Source of the DNA: Gammaproteobacteria bacterium
GTDB taxonomy: Bacteria; Pseudomonadota; Gammaproteobacteria; Ga0077536
Direction of reading: 5' to 3'
Assembly: GCA_016874535.1 (NCBI GenBank)
Contig: VGUA01000009.1
Location: 1 to 54,369, forward strand
Length of the DNA: 54,369 nucleotides
The position numbers were made by a program, and so were the translations under genes. Position 1 is the stretch's first letter, and every line of letters begins with the position of its first letter. Positions 23,966-32,481 of this stretch are shown here, in pieces. The notes below the pieces were generated by a model. The model worked only from the letters and a program-made list of their open reading frames with translations. It did not search any database and was not told the DNA's origin.

Positions 23966-24855
23966 TACACGAGCTCCGGGTCGAGGAAGAAATCACGCAA
24001 GAGGCGACCAAGCCGGGCCGGTTGCTCCCAATGCAGCATGTGTCCGGCCTCCGTAATCGTCTCCACGCGTGCAGCGGGCAGCACTGCGGTGAACGCCGCA
24101 AGGGGATCGAGATTCACGAAATGCCGCGGCCACTCGGAGCGATCGCCCAGGAAAAGCAGCACGGGTGCGCGGATCTCCTGCCAGCAGGCAATGGCTTCAG
24201 CGCGACGACAAAGCACGGGATTCGGCCAACGGTGACGCGGATCCATGCGCAGCCTCCAGCGTCCATCCCCGGCTGGCTGGGCCCACAGCGGACACAGCGC
24301 CTCCAGGATTTCGTCGCTCGCAAAAGGCGCAAGACGCCGCAGGTGCTCACGCAGCGCAGCCTGCGAGGAAAACTCGCGCAGCCGCGGTTCGCGCTGCTGG
24401 GCATCCAGCCACTCGCGATAGCGCGACGGCGCGCCGCCCGGCGACGTGGTGTCGAGCCCAAAGCCCTCCAGCAGTACCAGTTTTCGAATACGTTCGGGCC
24501 TGATGCCGGCGTAGAGGCCCGCAATATTTCCACCCATGCTGTGCCCAACCAGATCGCAGGGGCGCTCCCCGCAGAGCGCAGCCAGCAAGGCGTCCAGATC
24601 GGCCAGGTAATCAGGAAACCAGTACTCGCCGGCCGGCGCGCGCGACTGCCCAAAGCCACGCAGATCGGGCGCGATGAGGTGGAAGTGCGGCGCCAGGAAA
24701 GGCGCGATGAACTGGAAGCTCGCGCCGGTATCACCCCAGCCATGCAGCAATACCAGAGGAGACTTGGCCGGATCGCCCACGGAGCACACGGCCAATTCCA
24801 CGCCCCGCAGCGGATAGCGGGTCAAACAGGGTTCAAGAGCCGGTTCGGCCTGCAT
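23965..24855 (-). CDS. Alpha/beta-fold hydrolase
   Basis: A 296-residue alpha/beta-hydrolase. The oxyanion-hole motif HGWGDTG is at about residues 39–45, DLRGFGQS near 72–79, and the nucleophile elbow GHSMGG near 107–112 with its catalytic serine. The histidine is probably in EAGHMLHWEQP near the C-terminus, and the acid in LFLGDRSEW. The family includes esterases, epoxide hydrolases and haloperoxidase-like enzymes; the substrate is unknown. It overlaps the epimerase gene downstream and lies 21 bases before the stop of the GGDEF-EAL gene. Confidence 0.83.
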   Translation of the reverse strand: MQAEPALEPCLTRYPLRGVELAVCSVGDPAKSPLVLLHGWGDTGASFQFIAPFLAPHFHLIAPDLRGFGQSRAPAGEYWFPDYLADLDALLAALCGERPCDLVGHSMGGNIAGLYAGIRPERIRKLVLLEGFGLDTTSPGGAPSRYREWLDAQQREPRLREFSSQAALREHLRRLAPFASDEILEALCPLWAQPAGDGRWRLRMDPRHRWPNPVLCRRAEAIACWQEIRAPVLLFLGDRSEWPRHFVNLDPLAAFTAVLPAARVETITEAGHMLHWEQPARLGRLLRDFFLDPELV

Positions 24856-24876
24856 GGAAAGCGGTGGCTTGCCGCC

Positions 24877-27018
24877 TCAGTGCCGGATGGATTGAGCGGA
24901 ACTTCCGGCGCGGGACTCCGCGCTGCCACCAATCCTCAGGAAGTCGTTGACCGCATCCTGATGCATGGGTCGTGCGTACCAGTAACCCTGGGCCGCCGGA
25001 CACTGCATGGCCTGAAGCTGGCGCACCTGGTCGGCAGTCTCCACACCTTCGGCCACCACCTTCATGCCCAGGGTGCCGCCCAGCGTGATGAGCGCCTCCA
25101 CGATGGCGCTGCTGTCCACCTTTTCCGTCATGGTCTGCACGAAGCTGCGATCGATCTTGAGCGAGTCATAGCGGAAGCGTTGCAGGTAGGTGAGGGAGGA
25201 ATAGCCCGTGCCGAAATCGGCCACATGCAATTCCACGCCGAGACCCCGCAAATCGGACAGGGTACTGAGCACCAGATCGCCGTGGTCCATCACCACGCGC
25301 TCGGTGATCTCCAGATGCAAGGTGCGTGGGTCTATCTCGCAGTCTTCCAGCAGGGCGGCGAGGCGCTTCGCCATGTCATCGGTGAGGAAGAGCTTGCCGG
25401 AAACATTCACGCTCATCGCGAGTGGCGGATCCACCGGGAAAAGGCGCTGCCACACCGCCAGCTGCTGGCAGGCCCGCTCGATCACCCACCAGCCGATGGG
25501 CGTGACAAGACTGGTGTCTTCGACGATGCCGATGAATTCCTGCGGCATGACGAGACCCCGTGTTGGGTGCTGCCAGCGCAGCAGCGCTTCGAAGCCGAGC
25601 ACCCGCTCGTTTTCCAGCGAGATGATGGGCTGGTAGTGGATCTCGAACTCGCCCTTCTCGAGCGCGCGCCGCAGATCGGTCTCCATGCGGTGTTGGAAAA
25701 TCGCCTGGTCGTGCATGTAGGTGTCGAACACCGAATAGGTCGACTGACCGGAATTCTTGGCGCGATACATGGCGATGTCCGCGTCGCGCACGATTTCATC
25801 CGGAGAACGATAAATCTCGGAGCTGACCGCGATTCCAATGCTGGCCGAGGTGTAGATCGTGTGGGCGGCAATCTCGAACTCACGCGCGAGTGCCTTCTGC
25901 ACACGGTCCACCACATAGATGGCATCGGTGGCGCCGGAGATGTCGTTGAGCACAATGGCAAATTCATCGCCCCCCAGGCGCGCCAAGGTGTCGCCCGGTC
26001 GCAAACAGGAAAGGATTCTGGCCGCCACCAGCCCCAGCAGTTCATCTCCCACGCCGTGGCCCAGACTGTCGTTGACATGCTTGAAGCGGTCGAGATCGAA
26101 GAAGAGCACGGCAAACAGCTTGCTCGGATCACGGCGGAACCTGCGCAGGGCGAGGTCGAGACGATCCATGAACAGGATCCGGTTGGGCAGGCCGGTGAGT
26201 GCGTCGTGCATGGCTTCGTGCAGCAGCCGCGCCTCGGTCTGCTTGCGGCGGGTGATGTCGGTCATCGAGCCCGCCATGCGCAGCGCCGTGCCCGCATCGT
26301 CACGCACGGCGACACCACGGGTGGAGACCCAACGGACCTCGCCGCCCTTGGTGGCCATGCGGTATTCGCATTCGAACGAGTTGCTGCGTCCCTCGAGGTG
26401 CGCGTTGAGTGCCTCGTTGAACTGCTCACGGTCATGATGATCGATGCGCTCGAACCACTCGCGCAATTGATCGGCAATCTCGCCGTCACTGTAGCCCAGG
26501 ATGGCTTTCCAGCGCGCTGAGAAGTAGATCTCGCGGTCCCGGATGTTCCAGTCCCAGATCCCGTCATTGGCGCCAGCAACGGCAAGGGCGTAGCGTTGTT
26601 CGCTCTCACGCAGCGCGCGGTCCACGCGCGTGCGTTCGATGGCATAGCGAATCGCGCGGCCCAGCAGGGGGCCGTCCACTTCCCGCTTGATGAGATAGTC
26701 CTGCGCACCTTCGCGTAGCGCGCGGTTGCTGAGATCCTCGCTGTTCTGGTTGGTGAGAACGATGATCGGAGTGCGCGGAGCGGCCTTGCGCATGCGCTGG
26801 CAGACTTCCAGCCCCGCACCATCCGGCAGATTGAGGTCGATGAGGATGACGTCGAACTGGCCTTCGCGCGCCCGTTCCAGCCCGGGTGTCAGGCGATCAT
26901 GGTGCTCGATGCTGAAGCGCCAACCGCTCACACGGCGCAGATGTTTGTGGACCAACTGTGCTTCGGTTTCGATGTCCTCGACGAGGAGAACCTTGCAGTG
27001 GACCACTCCCTCCGACAT
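24877..27018 (-). CDS. Response regulator with REC-PAS-GGDEF-EAL architecture
   Basis: A 713-residue cytoplasmic c-di-GMP protein. REC domain (~8–125) has phospho-acceptor D61 in VILIDLNLPDG and K111. PAS/PAC follows (~138–260), with ARLLHEAMHDALTGLPNR linking to GGDEF (~270–430). The cyclase signature GGDEF is intact (349–353), with an inhibitory I-site RPGD at 340–343. The EAL domain (~445–690) has EALLR (477–481), N538, ITE, K621, EGVE and Q in QGYW, but the usual DDFGTG reads ADFGTG (A600), which removes one metal-binding aspartate. Phosphodiesterase activity may be weakened. The ATG shares a base with the stop of the upstream kinase gene (TGATG), so kinase and regulator form a coupled pair. 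Confidence 0.93.
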   Translation of the reverse strand: MSEGVVHCKVLLVEDIETEAQLVHKHLRRVSGWRFSIEHHDRLTPGLERAREGQFDVILIDLNLPDGAGLEVCQRMRKAAPRTPIIVLTNQNSEDLSNRALREGAQDYLIKREVDGPLLGRAIRYAIERTRVDRALRESEQRYALAVAGANDGIWDWNIRDREIYFSARWKAILGYSDGEIADQLREWFERIDHHDREQFNEALNAHLEGRSNSFECEYRMATKGGEVRWVSTRGVAVRDDAGTALRMAGSMTDITRRKQTEARLLHEAMHDALTGLPNRILFMDRLDLALRRFRRDPSKLFAVLFFDLDRFKHVNDSLGHGVGDELLGLVAARILSCLRPGDTLARLGGDEFAIVLNDISGATDAIYVVDRVQKALAREFEIAAHTIYTSASIGIAVSSEIYRSPDEIVRDADIAMYRAKNSGQSTYSVFDTYMHDQAIFQHRMETDLRRALEKGEFEIHYQPIISLENERVLGFEALLRWQHPTRGLVMPQEFIGIVEDTSLVTPIGWWVIERACQQLAVWQRLFPVDPPLAMSVNVSGKLFLTDDMAKRLAALLEDCEIDPRTLHLEITERVVMDHGDLVLSTLSDLRGLGVELHVADFGTGYSSLTYLQRFRYDSLKIDRSFVQTMTEKVDSSAIVEALITLGGTLGMKVVAEGVETADQVRQLQAMQCPAAQGYWYARPMHQDAVNDFLRIGGSAESRAGSSAQSIRH

Positions 27019-28510
27019 CACCCGGCCGCCCGGTTCCCGGTCGAGTTGACGGAGCGCAGCGCGGCACCCTTGAACTCGATGGTGAAGCGACTGCCGCGCC
27101 CCGGCGTGGAATCCACCGTGATGTCACCGCCGTGGGCGCGCACGATCTGGCGACTGATCGCGAGCCCGACGCCAATGCCTGGATATTCGCGCTCGGTGTG
27201 CAGGCGCTGGAACATGCCGAAGATGCGCTCCAGCTCGCGCGCCTCGATGCCGATGCCGTTGTCCTCCACCACGATGCGCAGCGTCTCGCCCGACTCCTCG
27301 GCATGCACGCGGATGCGCGGGATGCGATCGCCGCGGAATTTGAGCGCATTGGCGAGCAGGTTCTGCATGACCTGCACCATCTGCTGGCGATTGACTCGCA
27401 GTGTTGGCAGCGACTCGCGCTCGATGGTGGCGGCCGTGGTCTCGATTTCACTGTGCAGGTTGTCCATCGCGTCCTGCAGCACCGCATCGAGCCCCACCAC
27501 TTCGGGCTCCTGGCTCGCACGGCGCACGTTGGCAACCTGCAGGATGCCATCCAGCATCAGCTGCATGCGCTCGGCCAGAGTGCCGATTTCCCGCGCAGCT
27601 TCCCGCGCTTCCTCGCCTGGTGCGGCCTCGCCCTCGCCCAGCGTGCGGGCGTGACTGGCAAGCGAATTCAGCGGTGCCTGCAGGTCGTGGGAAATGGCGT
27701 AGAGAACCTGATCCAGTTCGACGCCCGGCACCGGGGCCGCCGTGGTGCTTGCGGGACTGCTGCCGAGCAGGCGGGTGACATCCATGAGGCACACCGCCCA
27801 CAGGCCTTGCGGGGCACCGGTATCGGCGAGGGGATTCGCCGAGAAGGCGGCCGTCAACGGGCGGCCCGAGGCGGTCTTCAGCGGTGCTGCGGCTTCCCAG
27901 GCCTCGTGGCCCACGAGAAAACGTCGACGCCATTCGTCCTCGCGTCCCGGTTCATTTAGCAACTGATCGAAAGAGAGCTCCAGGAGTTCGTAACGGGGGC
28001 GCTCCAGCATCTGCTCGAAGGTGCTGTTCACGGCGCGAATGGCGCCGCCCTTGCCAAGCAGGCAGGCGGAAAGGTCGAAGGTGCCGGAAAAGACACTGTC
28101 GCCCTCCCAGGGAACCGCGCCCGCAACTCGCGCTGGGACCGCAGGCGATCGAGCAGCGCCGCCGGCATGGCGAGGAAGCCCGCGCTGCCCTTGGGCGTGC
28201 GGCCATCGACGCCGAGCCCCACGCATTCACGCGCGGTCGGAGCCTCCACGGTCGGGGTGAACAGCCAGAACAGGCTCTGCGAAGATCGCTTGCGCAACTC
28301 GGCGGCGAGGCCCGCGACCTCACCGAATGCATCGGCGGGGTCGGCGATCAACGCATCGATGGCACCACTACTGACGTGTTGCGCGATTTCGAGCGGCGTT
28401 GAAGCCTCGAGGATTTCCAGTTGAGCCTCGGCACTTCGCAGCGCCAGGGCGAGCAGTCCGCGGTCATGCGGGTGCTCATCATAGATGACGATTCTGTATT
28501 TATAATTCAA
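27018..28510 (-). pseudogene. REC-PAS sensor histidine kinase, interrupted by a single-base frameshift
   Basis: Two frames together encode one protein. From TTG 28510 a receiver-like domain (~residues 1–125) starts YRIVIYDEHPHDRG, with IADPAD as the likely phospho site, and ends LLDRLRSQRELRAR. Near 28110–28120 the frame shifts by one base; the other frame continues VPWEGDSVFSGTFDLSACLL as a PAS domain, then HisKA with the phospho-histidine in ISHDLQAPLN (at ~27689), N-box NLLANALKF, VEDNGIGI and GVGLAISRQIVRAHGG. One extra C in the CCC of GGTTCCCTGG (minus strand) would join the frames. Overlapping separate genes are the alternative. It is translationally coupled to the GGDEF-EAL regulator. 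Confidence 0.75.
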
Positions 28511-28552
28511 TGGCTTGCCGCCTTTGTGACACGTACTGCCGCGTGTGCACCG

Positions 28553-28581
28553 AGAATATGGCAAGGCCTTTGTTTTCTCAA
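28553..28581 (-). promoter_or_regulatory. Candidate promoter of the sensor kinase-regulator operon
   Basis: On the minus strand TTGAGA (28581–28576) and TATTCT (28558–28553) are separated by exactly 17 bases, matching sigma-70 boxes at 5/6 and 4/6 positions. The start would fall near 28546, about 36 bases before the TTG start at 28510, which supports that start. Confidence 0.55.
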
Positions 28582-28780
28582 TAAAAACATTGTCCGCACG
28601 GCTGGACTGTGACCGTGCGCACAGAGTCACCCTGCCCGCACTGCGCAGACCCCGTCGAAAAACACCTGCGACCTGCTTGCAAGGCCTGTCGCCATTCATG
28701 CCACCGCCCCTTCCCGTCATGGCAAGCGATCGCCGTTTGTGGAACACTTGCGGGGCTTTTCGACATTGGGAGGTAAGGCA

Positions 28781-30076
28781 TTGGCTACGCAAGCTTCGGC
28801 GCCGATCAGCGGCAGCAAGATCACGATTTCCAACGGGCGTCTGACGGTTCCGGATGATCCGATCATCCCGTTCATCGAGGGGGACGGTATTGGCCCCGAT
28901 GTCTGGCGGGCCAGCCAGCGCGTGATGGATGCTGCAGTGGCCAAGGCCTACGGCGGCAAGCGCAAGGTGAACTGGCTGGAAGTGCTGGCTGGCGAGAAGG
29001 CCAACAACCTCACCGGATCCTGGTTGCCGGATGCCACGCTGGATGCCTGCCGTGAATATCTGGTCGCCATCAAAGGTCCGCTCACCACCCCTGTTGGCGG
29101 TGGCATTCGTTCACTCAACGTGGCGCTGCGCCAGATCCTCGACCTCTACGTCTGCCTGCGTCCGGTGCGCTGGTTCAAGGGCGTGCCCTCACCGGTCAAG
29201 CGGCCCGACCTGGTCGACATGGTCATCTTCCGCGAGAACTGCGAGGACATTTACGCCGGCATCGAATTCGAGATGGGCACGGCCGATGGCAAGCGCTTCA
29301 TGGCGATGTTCCAGGAAGCCTTCCCGTCCATGTACAAGAAGATTCGCTTCCCGGAAAGCTCCGGCATCGGTATCAAGCCGGTGTCCCGCGACGGCTCGGC
29401 CCGGCTCATGCGCGCAGCTGTCAGCTACGCGCTCAACAATGGCCGCAAGAGCGTGACCCTTGTGCACAAGGGCAACATCATGAAGTACACCGAAGGCGCC
29501 TTCCGCAACTGGGGCTATGACGTGGCCGAGCAGGAATTCGGTGACCGCACCTATACCTGGAACCAGTGGGATCGCACCGTGGCCGCGCAGGGCAGCAAGG
29601 CTGCCAACGCAGAGCAGGAAGCGGCTCTCGCTGCCGGCAAGGTGCTGATCAAGGACGCCATTGCCGACATCACCCTGCAGCAGGTACTGACCCGCCCCAC
29701 CGAGTTCGATGTCATCGCCACCCTCAATCTGAACGGTGACTACCTGTCGGATGCGCTCGCGGCGCAAGTCGGCGGTATCGGTATTGCACCGGGTGGCAAC
29801 ATCAATTACGACACCGGGCATGCCATCTTCGAAGCGACGCATGGTACTGCACCGAAATACGCCAACCAGGACAAGGTGAACCCCGGGTCCGTGCTGCTGT
29901 CGGGTGAGATGATGTTCCGCTACATGGGCTGGACCGAAGTCGCGGACATGATCATCAATTCGATGGACCGCACGATCGGTGACCGCATCGTGACCTACGA
30001 CTTCGCGCGCCTGATGGAAGGTGCAAAAGAGGTCAAGTGCAGCGAGTTCGCCACGGCGCTCATCGAGCGCCTCTGA
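28781..30076 (+). CDS. icd: NADP-dependent isocitrate dehydrogenase
   Basis: A TCA-cycle enzyme turning isocitrate into 2-oxoglutarate and CO2 with NADPH. The phosphorylation/substrate site is intact in [17 protein letters not shown], with the serine equal to E. coli S113. NADP preference is shown by the KY pair in [30 protein letters not shown] and [18 protein letters not shown] are family blocks. I placed the start at TTG 28781 because GGGAGG lies 7 bases upstream and the product (431 residues) then fits the E. coli enzyme (416) with a short extension; the farther GTG at 28739 lacks a ribosome site. aceK follows after 12 bases, putting the enzyme and its regulator in one operon. Confidence 0.96.
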   Translation: MATQASAPISGSKITISNGRLTVPDDPIIPFIEGDGIGPDVWRASQRVMDAAVAKAYGGKRKVNWLEVLAGEKANNLTGSWLPDATLDACREYLVAIKGPLTTPVGGGIRSLNVALRQILDLYVCLRPVRWFKGVPSPVKRPDLVDMVIFRENCEDIYAGIEFEMGTADGKRFMAMFQEAFPSMYKKIRFPESSGIGIKPVSRDGSARLMRAAVSYALNNGRKSVTLVHKGNIMKYTEGAFRNWGYDVAEQEFGDRTYTWNQWDRTVAAQGSKAANAEQEAALAAGKVLIKDAIADITLQQVLTRPTEFDVIATLNLNGDYLSDALAAQVGGIGIAPGGNINYDTGHAIFEATHGTAPKYANQDKVNPGSVLLSGEMMFRYMGWTEVADMIINSMDRTIGDRIVTYDFARLMEGAKEVKCSEFATALIERL

Positions 30077-30088
30077 GAGCAACGCCTC

Positions 30089-31852
30089 GTGGTTACCGAC
30101 GCGCGCCGGCAGCTGGTGTTCGAGGCCGGCAAGGGCATCCACGAGGCGTTCATCAAGTACAACGACAACTTCGGGCGGATCACGCGTCGCGCGCGTGACC
30201 GCTTCGAAATCCGTGACTGGCGGGGTGCTGAACGGGATTTCGTCGAGCGCCTCGAGCTCTACACCAAGTCGGTCGATCGGGTGGTGGCCGCACTCAACCG
30301 GCAGCTCGTCGAAGTCGGGCTCGACAAACCGCTATGGGCAGACATCAAGCAGTCCTTCGGCGATCGCGTCAGCGGCATTGCCGATGGCGCTTTCTGCAAG
30401 ACCTTCTTCAACTCGGTCAGCCGCCGTGTGTTCAACACGGTGGGCGCCGACCCGCAGACCGAATTTCTGGATATCCGTTTCAATGTGCGGGACGCCCAGC
30501 GTCACGCCAGCGATATCCATTCCTATGTCGTATGGGGTGCACTGGCCCCGGTCCTGCGCCAGCTGCTGGGGGATTTTTCTTTCTCATCCCTCCACGCGGA
30601 TCGACAACGCGACGAGGCACGCATTGCGGAAGCCCTGTCGAGGCACGGTGAAGCCCACGCGGGAGGCGAGGAGCTGCTGCGCATAGACGTACTGCCTGCG
30701 GTGTTCTACCAGTCCAGCGGTGCGTACCTGATCGGCCAGGCCTTCTGGCCGGACCACAGCGCGCCACTTGTCATCGAGTTCCGGCATCCCGAAGAAGGCG
30801 TGGAAGTCGCGCAGGTGATGATGGATGTGGACAGCATCAGCATCCTGTTTGGCTTCACCCGGTCGTATTTCTTTGTGGATCTGGAGCCCGTGGAAGGCGC
30901 CATCCATTTCATCCATGGCCTGCTGCCACATAAACCCATCGACGAGCTTTATACGGTGCTCGGTCGCGTACGGCAGGGTAAGACGGAGCGCTACCGCCAG
31001 TTCACCACCCATCTCGCCACCTGCCAGGACCGCTTCGTACATGCGGCGGGTGACCGCGGGCTGGTGATGATCTGCTTCACCCTGCCCTCCTACGATCTGG
31101 TGTTCAAGGTCATCCGGGACAAGTTCGGTTTTCCCAAGACCTCCACACGCGACGAAGTGATCGAGAAATACCAGCTGGTATTCAAGCACGATCGTGCGGG
31201 TCGTCTGCTTGATACGCAGGAGTTCACGCATATCGGATTTCCGCTCGCCAAATTCGATCAGGCTGTGATCGATGAACTGATGGAGGAGGCCTCGGAAACC
31301 GCGCGCATCGAAGGCGACCAGCTCGTGATCAAGCATCTCTACGTGGAGCGTCGCCTGAATCCGCTCAACCTTTTCTTGCGCGAATGCCCGCGCGAAGCAG
31401 GTCGGGCGGCAGTTGTGGACTATGGCAATGCCATCCGGGATCTCGCCCAGACCAATGTGTTTCCGGGCGACCTGCTGCTCAAGAATTTCGGGGTCACCCG
31501 CCATGGCCGGGTGATCTTCTATGACTACGACGAGCTGTGTCTGGTCACGGACTGCAATTTCCGCGAGGTGCCGGAAGCGCGCTTCGAAGAAGACGAGATG
31601 CGCCAGGACACTTGGTACTACGTGGATGGCAATGATGTGTTCCCCGAGGAATTCATCCGCTTCCTGGCCATGGATGATGATTACCGTCAGGCCTTCCTTT
31701 CCGCTCACGCCGATCTGCTGACCGTGGATTTCTGGCGCACGATGAAAGAACGTCACCTGCTGAATGCCGCGCTTGAGCGCGCAGGGGGATATCGCACCGG
31801 GCCGGGCAGCCGACACGGCCGCCCGACGCCACGGCGCGGCTACAGCATCTGA
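30089..31852 (+). CDS. aceK: Isocitrate dehydrogenase kinase/phosphatase AceK
   Basis: A bifunctional enzyme that switches isocitrate dehydrogenase off by phosphorylating its active-site serine and on again by dephosphorylation, directing carbon to the glyoxylate bypass. At 587 residues it is full length (E. coli 578). AceK blocks are visible throughout: FEAGKGIHEAFIKYNDNF, ADIKQSFGDR, FFNSVSRRVF, YFFVDLEPVEGAIHF, HIGFPLAKFDQ, KHLYVERRLNPLNLFL and NFGVTRHGRVIFYDYDEL. It lies 12 bases after icd and starts with GTG. The usual aceB and aceA neighbours are absent; if the bypass genes exist they lie elsewhere. Confidence 0.96.
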   Translation: MVTDARRQLVFEAGKGIHEAFIKYNDNFGRITRRARDRFEIRDWRGAERDFVERLELYTKSVDRVVAALNRQLVEVGLDKPLWADIKQSFGDRVSGIADGAFCKTFFNSVSRRVFNTVGADPQTEFLDIRFNVRDAQRHASDIHSYVVWGALAPVLRQLLGDFSFSSLHADRQRDEARIAEALSRHGEAHAGGEELLRIDVLPAVFYQSSGAYLIGQAFWPDHSAPLVIEFRHPEEGVEVAQVMMDVDSISILFGFTRSYFFVDLEPVEGAIHFIHGLLPHKPIDELYTVLGRVRQGKTERYRQFTTHLATCQDRFVHAAGDRGLVMICFTLPSYDLVFKVIRDKFGFPKTSTRDEVIEKYQLVFKHDRAGRLLDTQEFTHIGFPLAKFDQAVIDELMEEASETARIEGDQLVIKHLYVERRLNPLNLFLRECPREAGRAAVVDYGNAIRDLAQTNVFPGDLLLKNFGVTRHGRVIFYDYDELCLVTDCNFREVPEARFEEDEMRQDTWYYVDGNDVFPEEFIRFLAMDDDYRQAFLSAHADLLTVDFWRTMKERHLLNAALERAGGYRTGPGSRHGRPTPRRGYSI

Positions 31853-31867
31853 GGCGCGGGCTCGCCG

Positions 31868-31896
31868 ATGACAAACCTCACCCCAGCCTTTAGCAT
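31868..31896 (+). promoter_or_regulatory. Candidate feo promoter
   Basis: ATGACA (31868–31873; 5/6 to TTGACA) and TAGCAT (31891–31896; 4/6 to TATAAT) are exactly 17 bases apart, starting 15 bases after the aceK stop. Transcription would begin near 31903, overlapping the Fur-like site. Confidence 0.5.
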
Positions 31897-31903
31897 GCCA
31901 TTC

Positions 31904-31916
31904 GAGAATCATTCCC
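31904..31916 (+). promoter_or_regulatory. Candidate Fur box upstream of feoAAB
   Basis: GAGAATCATTCCC matches 10 of 13 positions of the Fur core GATAATCATTATC. It sits at the predicted transcription start, where Fur-Fe(II) would block initiation. The outer hexamer of a full 19-bp box does not match, so the site would be weak or partial. Position before a ferrous-iron operon is the main support. Confidence 0.5.
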
Positions 31917-31939
31917 GTTCAGGTCGTTTCAGTCAGCCG

Positions 31940-32245
31940 ATGCCGAACCCGGATCCACATGCCCTGTCACCGGAAGCCCCAGAAACCTGGTGTCGCCTTG
32001 GCAGCTTGCCTCGTGGCGCGCGTGGCGTGGTCATCGCCGTGCACGAGGCGCGGCTCGCCGCGCGGCTGGCGGCCCGGGGCCTCGTGCCTGGTGCGGAATT
32101 CGAAGTCCTTCGTGGTGGAGATCCCATGTTGCTGAAGCAGGATGAAAGTCGCTGGGCGCTCGCCGGCCCGGAGGCCGACCTCGTGGAAGTGGAGAACCTC
32201 GCACAAAGCCGCCTGCCGTCCCTGCTGCGCAGACTGTTCTCCTGA
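31940..32245 (+). CDS. feoA: FeoA-domain protein, first of two
   Basis: A small cytoplasmic SH3-like protein that supports FeoB in ferrous iron uptake. The FeoA domain spans about residues 17–90 of this ~101-residue form: LPRGARGVVIAV, LAARLAARGLVPGAEFEVLRGG and ALAGPEADLVEVE. In-frame ATGs also exist at 31868 and 31895; I prefer 31940 because a promoter and Fur-like site occupy 31868–31916, so the earlier starts would lie in or before the promoter. None has a clear ribosome site. Its stop overlaps the start of the second feoA (TGATG). The C-terminus has a basic tail (RLPSLLRRLF) that the second copy lacks. Confidence 0.8.
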   Translation: MPNPDPHALSPEAPETWCRLGSLPRGARGVVIAVHEARLAARLAARGLVPGAEFEVLRGGDPMLLKQDESRWALAGPEADLVEVENLAQSRLPSLLRRLFS

Positions 32246-32481
32246 TGGCGGCGCGCACTCTGGCCGGCCTCGCTCCCGGCGAGGCCGGAATCATCAGCGG
32301 CTTTACCGTCATCGATGGCTTCACGCAACGGCTCATGCAGTTCGGCCTCATGGAAGGCACAGAAGTGAAAGTCCTGCGCCGGGCCCCCACGGGCGATCCG
32401 CTGGAGGTGGAGGTGATGGGCTATGCGCTGTCCCTGCGTCGCGAGGAGGCGGATCTCGTCCTGCTGGAAATCCCGGCATGA
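32245..32481 (+). CDS. feoA: FeoA-domain protein, second of two
   Basis: A compact 78-residue FeoA protein: LAGLAPGEAGIISGF, LMQFGLMEGTEVKVLRRAP, GDPLEVEVMGYALSLRREEADLVLLEI. The GYALSLRREEA block is more typical of canonical FeoA than the matching region of the first copy, which suggests different roles. It overlaps both neighbours (TGATG before, ATGA after), so feoA-feoA-feoB is a tightly coupled unit. Confidence 0.92.
   Translation: MAARTLAGLAPGEAGIISGFTVIDGFTQRLMQFGLMEGTEVKVLRRAPTGDPLEVEVMGYALSLRREEADLVLLEIPA

Noticed and set aside
24022-26520. An 832-codon plus-strand frame
   Set aside because: Antisense to the hydrolase and GGDEF-EAL genes, whose motifs are clear; no domain is recognisable in it.
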